Part shown: piece after piece, positions 29,142-34,312 of the stretch
Numbering within the stretch: position 1 is the stretch's first letter
How the letters are laid out: the number at the start of each line of letters is the position of its first letter
Origin: Streptosporangiaceae bacterium
Lineage (GTDB): Bacteria; Actinomycetota; Actinomycetes; Streptosporangiales; Streptosporangiaceae
Length of the DNA: 34,312 nt
Reading direction: 5' to 3'
Assembly: GCA_025964715.1 (NCBI GenBank)
Contig: JAOPYH010000041.1
Location: 1-34,312, forward strand
Notes under the pieces: generated by a model
Told to the model about the DNA's origin: nothing
Database searches by the model: none
Seen by the model: the letters and a program-made list of their open reading frames with translations, nothing else
Translations under genes and position numbers: made by a program

Positions 29142-30194
29142 TCACAGTCCTAGCGTCTGCACGGTCAGCGCGGTGACGAGCCCGAGTGCGATCACGCCGC
29201 CGCCGGCCGCGGCCAGTACGCGGGCGGGGAAGGACCTTCCGACGATGAGGAGGGAGGGAAGGCTCACCGCGGGCAACGTGATCAGTGCGGCTCCGGCGAT
29301 CGCGCTGTCGAAGCCGCTGCTCAGCAGGGTCGCGACGATGGCGACCTCGCCCGCGGTGGGGATGGGAAGCAGGGTCGCGCCGACCGCGACCACGAAGACG
29401 GTGATCGCGGTGGCGCCGAGTCCGCCGGCCATGGGCAGGAGCCAGCCGCGTGCCGCGCCGAGGGCGATGACCAGGGCCACATGGAGCGGGACGATCCGCA
29501 GGGACAGCCGCGTGAGGGCGATGGCGAACCGCGACCCCGGCCTCCTCGCCTGCGGCCGGCCCGAGACCGGCGACCGGGCCTGCTCCGGCTCCTCCCGCGT
29601 CATCTCGGGCAGCCGCCGGGCCAACGCGATGACGCCGCCGACGAGCAACAGCCCCGTGATCGCTCGCAACGACGCCCACTGCCAGGGCAGGACGAAGACG
29701 CAGAACGCCAGGACGACCGGGTTCAGTGCCGGGCTGGCGAGCAGGAACGCCAGGGCGGTGCCCGGGGACGCCCCACGCCGGCGCAGGCCGACGGCGATGG
29801 GCGCCGCGCAGCAGGTGCACATCATGGCCGGAAGGGCCAGCAGTCCGCCGAGGGCTCCGGCACGGCGGGTGTCCCGGCGCAGGACGGACGGCAGTCCGAG
29901 ACCGGGCAGCGCCGCCTCGACCGCTGCGGCGATCAGCAGACCGGCGACGAGGGCCGGCCAGATCGCCGCGAAGTACTTCGCCGCATAGTGCAGTCCGGCG
30001 GCCAAGGACGGCCCGGGGGGTCCGCTGACGCCTGTGACAAAGGACGGCCCGAGCGTCTGGGCACCGGCCACTTTGGGGACTTTGTCGAAGTACGGAAGCC
30101 ACTTGGCCCAGGTCAGGAGGGCTAGGACGGCGACGAGGACGGCACCGGCGGCGATCAGGTTTCGTTGCCGCACCGGCGCGACGTGAGATGTCAA
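29142..30194 (-). CDS. ArsP/DUF318-family permease
   Basis: The product has about eight or nine membrane helices and the family signature: PAMMCTCCAAPIAVGLRRRG followed by LAFLLASPALNPVVLAF, and in the second half ATLLPIPTAGEVAIVATLLS. The CTCCAAP motif gives adjacent cysteines of the type used by ArsP for trivalent organoarsenicals, though many homologues transport other compounds or are uncharacterised. The start is uncertain: TTG 30194 has an AGAGCGAG-like site, GTG 30173 lies nearer to TM1, and the frame is open to 30314. It sits upstream of the copper-delivery operon and divergent from an AI-2E family gene. Confidence 0.8.
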   Translation of the reverse strand: MTSHVAPVRQRNLIAAGAVLVAVLALLTWAKWLPYFDKVPKVAGAQTLGPSFVTGVSGPPGPSLAAGLHYAAKYFAAIWPALVAGLLIAAAVEAALPGLGLPSVLRRDTRRAGALGGLLALPAMMCTCCAAPIAVGLRRRGASPGTALAFLLASPALNPVVLAFCVFVLPWQWASLRAITGLLLVGGVIALARRLPEMTREEPEQARSPVSGRPQARRPGSRFAIALTRLSLRIVPLHVALVIALGAARGWLLPMAGGLGATAITVFVVAVGATLLPIPTAGEVAIVATLLSSGFDSAIAGAALITLPAVSLPSLLIVGRSFPARVLAAAGGGVIALGLVTALTVQTLGL

Positions 30195-30426
30195 CGGACT
30201 CGCTCTTCTGTGGGGGGTCAAGCCGGTGATCCATGCTAGGGACCATCGGTTCCGGCCGGTAATGGGCGGGGTCGGCGATGTAGGGCTCGGGTTGCCCTTG
30301 CGTTTCCCCGGCACCTTCGAGGCCTAAAGTCATTCCGGCCGTCGCCAGGTGACCCGTCCGTGATTGGATCTTTACTCACCGGGGTATCAGGTCCTCCCCA
30401 CTCCCGCCGGCACCGGACGGTCGCTC

Positions 30427-31593
30427 ATGAAGGTCGAACCGGGGCGGTCCACACCGCCCTCCCACGATGCCGTTCCCGAGCCTGGTGCCGCCGAGGATCC
30501 GCCGCACGCGCCGGTCGGCGCAAACGAGCCCGGGGTCGATGACGAGCCGTTCGGACGGCCCGGGCGGCCGCTGGACAGGCGTTCACCCTTCTATGTCGGC
30601 ATGACCGGCGCGGCCGGGGTCGCGGTCGCCTACGGGCTGGTCCAGCTCATCGCCACCGCGCGCTCGGTGCTGATCCTGGTCGGACTGGCGTTGTTCATCG
30701 CCGTGGGACTCGACCCCGTGGTGTCCGCACTGACCCGTCGCCGGTTGCCGCGATGGGCCGCGGTCACCATCGTCCTCGTGGGCACGTTCGCGGTGCTGAG
30801 CGGCTTCCTGGCCGCGGCGATCCCGCCGATGGCGACTCAGGCGACCGCTCTGGCCGATCAGCTGCCCCACTACCTGCACACGCTGCAGGACCATAGTTCG
30901 CAGCTGGGGAAGCTCAACGACAGGTTCCAGCTCGAGGGACGGCTGAGCGGATTCCTGTCCGGCGGCGGCATGTCCCTCGTCGGAGGTGTCCTCGGCGCGG
31001 GGCAGATGGTCCTCAGCGCCGCCACCTCCGTGCTGGTGGTGCTCGTGCTGGTGGTCTACTTCCTGGCCGGGCTGCCGTCCATAAAGCAGGTGCTGTACCG
31101 CCTGGCGCCGCGTTCGCGTCGTGCCCGCGCGATCCTGATCGGCGAAGATATCTTCGGCAAGGTCGGGAGCTTCGTCCTGGGCAACATCCTGACCTCGCTG
31201 ATCGCGGGCCTGGGCACGTACATCTGGCTGATCATCTTCGACGTGCCCTATCCGGTCCTGCTCGCGCTCTTCGTCGCTCTCGTGGACCTGATCCCGATGA
31301 TCGGATCGACCGTCGGCGGCATCATCGTCTCGCTCATCGCGCTGACCGTGTCACTTCCGGTGGCGATCGCCACCGCCGTGTTCTACATCGCCTATCGCCA
31401 GGCCGAGGACTACTTCCTGGTCCCCAGGATCATGAGCCGGGCCGTCGAGGTGCCCGCCGTCGTCACCGTGCTCGCGACCCTCATCGGTGGCGCGCTCCTG
31501 GGGATCATCGGTGCCCTGGTGGCCATCCCGGTCGCGGCGGCCATCCGGCTGCTCCTCAACGAGATCGCGTTGCCGCGTCTGGATCGAAGCTGA
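30427..31593 (+). CDS. AI-2E family transporter (PerM/TqsA-like)
   Basis: The 388-aa product has a Pro/Glu-rich cytoplasmic N-terminus of about 55 residues, then about eight membrane helices in the AI-2E/PF01594 layout: ILVGLALFIAVGLDPVVSAL, the central extracellular stretch ATALADQLPHYLHTLQDHSS, VVLVLVVYFLAGLPSIKQVL, and DVPYPVLLALFVALVDLIPM followed by IGSTVGGIIVSLIALTV. Members export small molecules or ions; autoinducer-2 export is shown for only a few, so the name is historical. ATG 30427 was chosen although its ribosome binding site is weak; TTG 30364 in the same frame is an alternative. Confidence 0.84.
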   Translation: MKVEPGRSTPPSHDAVPEPGAAEDPPHAPVGANEPGVDDEPFGRPGRPLDRRSPFYVGMTGAAGVAVAYGLVQLIATARSVLILVGLALFIAVGLDPVVSALTRRRLPRWAAVTIVLVGTFAVLSGFLAAAIPPMATQATALADQLPHYLHTLQDHSSQLGKLNDRFQLEGRLSGFLSGGGMSLVGGVLGAGQMVLSAATSVLVVLVLVVYFLAGLPSIKQVLYRLAPRSRRARAILIGEDIFGKVGSFVLGNILTSLIAGLGTYIWLIIFDVPYPVLLALFVALVDLIPMIGSTVGGIIVSLIALTVSLPVAIATAVFYIAYRQAEDYFLVPRIMSRAVEVPAVVTVLATLIGGALLGIIGALVAIPVAAAIRLLLNEIALPRLDRS

Positions 31594-31637
31594 TCCCGAG
31601 GCTGAATAGTCCCGATCATGTGGGTACGTCTGTTCAC

Positions 31638-31901
31638 ATGAGCGAACACGAAGACCTCGGACACGAGCCGACGGAAACGCACGACAGGGACTTCGCGCCG
31701 GTCACGCGGGGGTCGGACGCCCGTGGCCGTACCGTGCCGGCAGATGACACTCCCGTTCCTCCCGAGGAGGAGGGGATGGCTCGCCAGGAGGACGAGGTCA
31801 GCGGCACCGGGGTTGCCGGCGTCGACGCGGGCCAGGCTGACGCCCTGCCGCCCGACGAGGAGGGTGTCAGGCGGGCTGAGCGTTACGACGACTCACGGTA
31901 G
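31638..31901 (+). CDS. Small acidic, probably disordered protein
   Basis: The 87-aa product (MSEHEDLGHEPTETHDRDFA at the start) is rich in Glu, Asp, Pro and Gly, has almost no hydrophobic core and repeats a short acidic unit (VPPEEEGM, LPPDEEGV). It is probably disordered. No clear ribosome binding site; GTG 31620 is an alternative start. Codon bias looks like a real gene but evidence is modest. It is followed by a strong bidirectional hairpin. Confidence 0.5.
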   Translation: MSEHEDLGHEPTETHDRDFAPVTRGSDARGRTVPADDTPVPPEEEGMARQEDEVSGTGVAGVDAGQADALPPDEEGVRRAERYDDSR

Positions 31902-31913
31902 GACTGAGCTGAC

Positions 31914-31946
31914 CTGGGCGGCCTCGAGCCTGTCGAGGACGCCCAG
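31914..31946. terminator. Bidirectional terminator between convergent genes
   Basis: Two nested stems: CTGGGC (31914-31919) with GCCCAG (31941-31946), and CCTCGA (31922-31927) with TCGAGG (31933-31938), loop GCCTG. It lies between the acidic protein gene (ends 31901) and the aldehyde dehydrogenase gene (ends 31963). Confidence 0.75.
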
Positions 31947-31962
31947 GTGCGCGTGACCGCTC

Positions 31963-33396
31963 TCAGAGATCCAGCCCGCTGAGAACGAGCACACGCTCTT
32001 CGGTGAGGTCGTTCATGGCCGACCTGACGCCTTCGCGCCCGACACCCGAGTCCTTCCAGCCGCCGTAGGGCATCTGGTCCGCCCGGAAGCTGGGGACGTC
32101 CCCGACGATCACGCCGCCGACCTCCAGGTCGCGGTGGGCGCGGAAGGCCGCCTGCAGATCGGTGGTGAACAGGCCCGCCTGCAGCCCGTACTTCGAGGAG
32201 TTGACGAGCTCGAAGGCCTCGTCGAGATCGCCGAACCGGGCTACGGTAAGGACGGGACCGAAGATCTCTTCCTCCGCCACCTTGCTGCCCGCGGGGACGT
32301 CGGCGAGGACGGTCGGGGCCACGGTGCGTCCGTCGCGGGACCCGCCGGTGAGCACGGACGCGCCCGCGTCGCGGGCCTCGTCCACCCACGCCGTGATCCG
32401 CTCGGCCGCGGCGTCGTTGATGACCGGGCCGACCTGTACGCCCTCCGCGGCAGGGTCGCCGGTCGGCAGGTTCTCCACCGCGGCGACCAGTTCGGTGACG
32501 AAGCCGTCATAGACGTCGGTGTGGACCAGCACCCGCTGGACGGAGATGCAGGACTGTCCGGCCTGGTAGTTGCCGAACAGCGCGATCCGGCCGGCCGCAG
32601 CGGTCAGGTCGGGCCAGTCACTGTTGACGATGACCGCGGCGTTGCCGCCCAGCTCCAAGGTGACGTGCTTGCGTGGTACCTGCTGCTGGATGGACCACCC
32701 CACGGGACCCGAGCCCGTGAAGGAAACCACCGGCAGCCGGGGATCGAGGACCAGCGAGGACATCTTGTCGTTCGGGACGGGAAGCACCGACACCATTCGC
32801 GGCGGCAGGTCGGTCTCGGCGATGATCTCAGCCAGCAACAGCGCCGTGAGCGGCGTGGCCGGAGCGGGTTTCAGCAGGATCGGCGCGCCCACCGCGATGG
32901 CCGGGGCCACTTTGTGCGCGACGAGGTTCAGCGGGAAGTTGAACGGTGCGATGCCCAGCACGGGGCCGCGCGCGAAGCGCCGGACCACGCCCAGGCGCCC
33001 GGTCGCGGAGGCGTCGGTGTCCAGCCGCTGCAGGTCACCGGAGAAACGGCGGGCCTCTTCGGCAGCCCAGCGAAACGTCGAGACCGCCCGGGAGACCTCA
33101 CCACGGGACCAGGCGAGCGGCTTTCCGTTCTCCGCGGTGATCAGCGCCGCGACCTCCTCGGCGCGCGCCGCGAGCTGCGCCGAGATGTGGTCCAGTGCCG
33201 CGGCGCGCACGTGCGCGGGAGTCGCCTGCGCTTCGCGGCGTACGGCGCTGAGATCGGCGACGGCCTGCTCGACCTGGTCGTCGGTCGGGACCGACGCGAC
33301 CCCTACGACCGAGCCGTCCCACGGGGAGGTCACCTCGAGGGTGTCCGTCCCGGTGGTCGGCACACCGGACAGATAGAACGGCGTGATGTCTGACAT
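31963..33396 (-). CDS. Aldehyde dehydrogenase (NAD(P)-dependent), downstream of gabT
   Basis: The 477-aa product has the ALDH signatures: GIAPFNFPLNL (148-158, Asn153 region for the oxyanion hole), LLKPAPATPLTALLLAE, SFTGSGPVGW (coenzyme), catalytic Glu248 (TLELGGNAA), catalytic Cys283 (AGQSCISVQR), EEEIFGPVL and PYGGWKDSGVGREG. It oxidises an aldehyde to an acid. ATG 33396 is preceded by GAGGAAG. It follows gabT by 72 bp on the same strand, so succinate semialdehyde or a related amino-aldehyde product is the likely substrate; this is inferred from position. Confidence 0.9.
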   Translation of the reverse strand: MSDITPFYLSGVPTTGTDTLEVTSPWDGSVVGVASVPTDDQVEQAVADLSAVRREAQATPAHVRAAALDHISAQLAARAEEVAALITAENGKPLAWSRGEVSRAVSTFRWAAEEARRFSGDLQRLDTDASATGRLGVVRRFARGPVLGIAPFNFPLNLVAHKVAPAIAVGAPILLKPAPATPLTALLLAEIIAETDLPPRMVSVLPVPNDKMSSLVLDPRLPVVSFTGSGPVGWSIQQQVPRKHVTLELGGNAAVIVNSDWPDLTAAAGRIALFGNYQAGQSCISVQRVLVHTDVYDGFVTELVAAVENLPTGDPAAEGVQVGPVINDAAAERITAWVDEARDAGASVLTGGSRDGRTVAPTVLADVPAGSKVAEEEIFGPVLTVARFGDLDEAFELVNSSKYGLQAGLFTTDLQAAFRAHRDLEVGGVIVGDVPSFRADQMPYGGWKDSGVGREGVRSAMNDLTEERVLVLSGLDL

Positions 33397-33468
33397 GACT
33401 TCCTCACTCACTGGCATGATGCGACGAATCTCGGCACCGGACGCGGCCGCCGCTGGATCGGCGAACGA

Positions 33469-34312
33469 TCAGGCGGCCTCGGCGAACGCCTCCTCGAGGA
33501 TATTCAGGCCCTCGACCAGCAGGTCGTCGGAGATGGCCAGTGGAGGCAGGAACCGCAGCACGTTGCCGTAGGTCCCGGCGGTGAGTGTGACGAGTCCGGC
33601 GGCGTGGCAGGCCTTGCTGACCGCGGCGGTGAGCGCCGCGTCCGGCGTCTTGGCCGCGGGGTCTGAGATGAGTTCGATGGCGAGCATGGCGCCACGGCCG
33701 CGGATGTCGCCGATCTGTGGGTACTTCGCGGCCAGCTCCCGCAGGCGCGGGACGAACAGCGCTTCGATGTCCCGGGCGCGCTGGGGCAGGTCATCGGCCT
33801 TCATCGTCTCGATCGCGCCGAGCGCGGCAGCGCACGCCACCGGATTCCCCCCGTACGTCCCCCCGAGCCCACCGCCGTGCACGGCCTCCATGACCTCGGC
33901 TCGCCCGGTCACCCCGGCCAGCGGCAGGCCGCCGGCGATCCCCTTGGCGGTGGTGATCAGGTCGGGGACGATGCCCTCGTGATCGCTGGCGAACCAGTCT
34001 CCGGTACGGCAGAAACCGGTCTGGATCTCGTCGGCGATGAGGAGGATGTCGTTGGCGCGGCACCACTCCGCGACCCGCGTGAGGTAGCCGGCCGGCGGCA
34101 CGATGAAGCCGCCCTCGCCCTGGATCGGCTCGATGATCACCGCGGCGGTGTTCGCCTCGCCCACCTGGGCGTGGAGCTGCGAGACGAACAGCTCGAACGC
34201 TTCGTCCGCGCAGTTGTCCGGGCCCGTCGGCCAGCGGTACGGGTAGGCCATCGGCACCCGGTAGATCTCGGCGGCGAACGGACCGAAGCCGGACTTGTAC
34301 GGCATCGACTTG
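33469..34312 (-). CDS. gabT: 4-aminobutyrate aminotransferase, C-terminal part (cut by window edge)
   Basis: About 280 residues are visible; the N-terminal third lies beyond the right edge. Class III aminotransferase features: AAVIIEPIQGEGGFIVPP, ILLIADEIQTGFCRTG with the PLP-ring Asp, the Schiff-base Lys in ITTAKGIAGGLPLAGV, GGTYGGNPVACAAALG, and the ending NVLRFLPPLAISDDLL. The sequence matches GabT-type enzymes, which move the amino group of GABA to 2-oxoglutarate, giving succinate semialdehyde and glutamate. With the ALDH gene behind it, this forms a GABA-shunt-like pair. The start is not visible. Confidence 0.9.
   Translation of the reverse strand, partial: KSMPYKSGFGPFAAEIYRVPMAYPYRWPTGPDNCADEAFELFVSQLHAQVGEANTAAVIIEPIQGEGGFIVPPAGYLTRVAEWCRANDILLIADEIQTGFCRTGDWFASDHEGIVPDLITTAKGIAGGLPLAGVTGRAEVMEAVHGGGLGGTYGGNPVACAAALGAIETMKADDLPQRARDIEALFVPRLRELAAKYPQIGDIRGRGAMLAIELISDPAAKTPDAALTAAVSKACHAAGLVTLTAGTYGNVLRFLPPLAISDDLLVEGLNILEEAFAEAA

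Overview
The window is high-GC DNA with strong third-position GC bias, frequent GTG and TTG starts, many 4-nt stop/start overlaps and short strong hairpins instead of T-rich terminators. It carries actinobacterial families (DUF3099, TerD, BlaI, a ChrB N-terminal domain protein, AI-2E permease). It looks like the chromosome of a soil actinomycete, perhaps Streptosporangiales or Thermomonosporaceae; the order cannot be fixed from the sequence alone. No tRNA, rRNA, IS element, phage gene or CRISPR array was seen.

Layout. (1) 1-8972 is a housekeeping/stress neighbourhood: 5' end of a dnaK, a blaI-type repressor divergent from a terD gene with a palindrome between them, a cyclodeaminase-like protein, a hemerythrin, a large ferritin-like protein, a DMFase-type lipoprotein, several small membrane or unknown proteins and an MFS transporter. 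(2) 8985-12065 (minus) is a tightly coupled four-gene operon: acyl-CoA dehydrogenase-like flavoprotein, PIG-L deacetylase, NodS-like methyltransferase, GT2 glycosyltransferase. Its product is unknown. (3) 12794-24727 (minus) is a sugar or polyol uptake and catabolism locus: GntR/UTRA regulator, RbsB-, RbsC- and RbsA-like ABC importer, SDR dehydrogenase, HAD phosphatase, phosphotriesterase-family hydrolase, AroE-like dehydrogenase, KDPG-type aldolase, D-2-hydroxyacid dehydrogenase, FGGY kinase and cupin phosphoglucose isomerase. (4) 24755-31901 holds a coiled-coil protein, a small leader ORF coupled to an ExxE membrane protein, a ChrB-N protein, a copper-delivery pair (SCO plus PCuAC), an ArsP-like permease, an AI-2E family permease and an acidic small protein. 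(5) 31963-34312 (minus) holds an aldehyde dehydrogenase and the 3' part of gabT.

The most coherent signal is in region 3. The same palindrome (CCTGT, four bases, ACAGG; CATCCTGT upstream side) occurs in front of the regulator, in front of the SDR-transporter genes and in front of the isomerase-kinase operon. In two cases it lies just downstream of a TTGNCA -35-like box, in the promoter spacer. I infer one regulon controlled by the GntR protein. The enzyme set does not match a textbook pathway that I recognise: an AroE-like enzyme with the Lys/Asp dyad, a PTE-family enzyme with all metal ligands and a KDPG-type aldolase sit with an FGGY kinase. The substrate is therefore open, possibly a cyclitol, a branched or acidic sugar, or a polyol.
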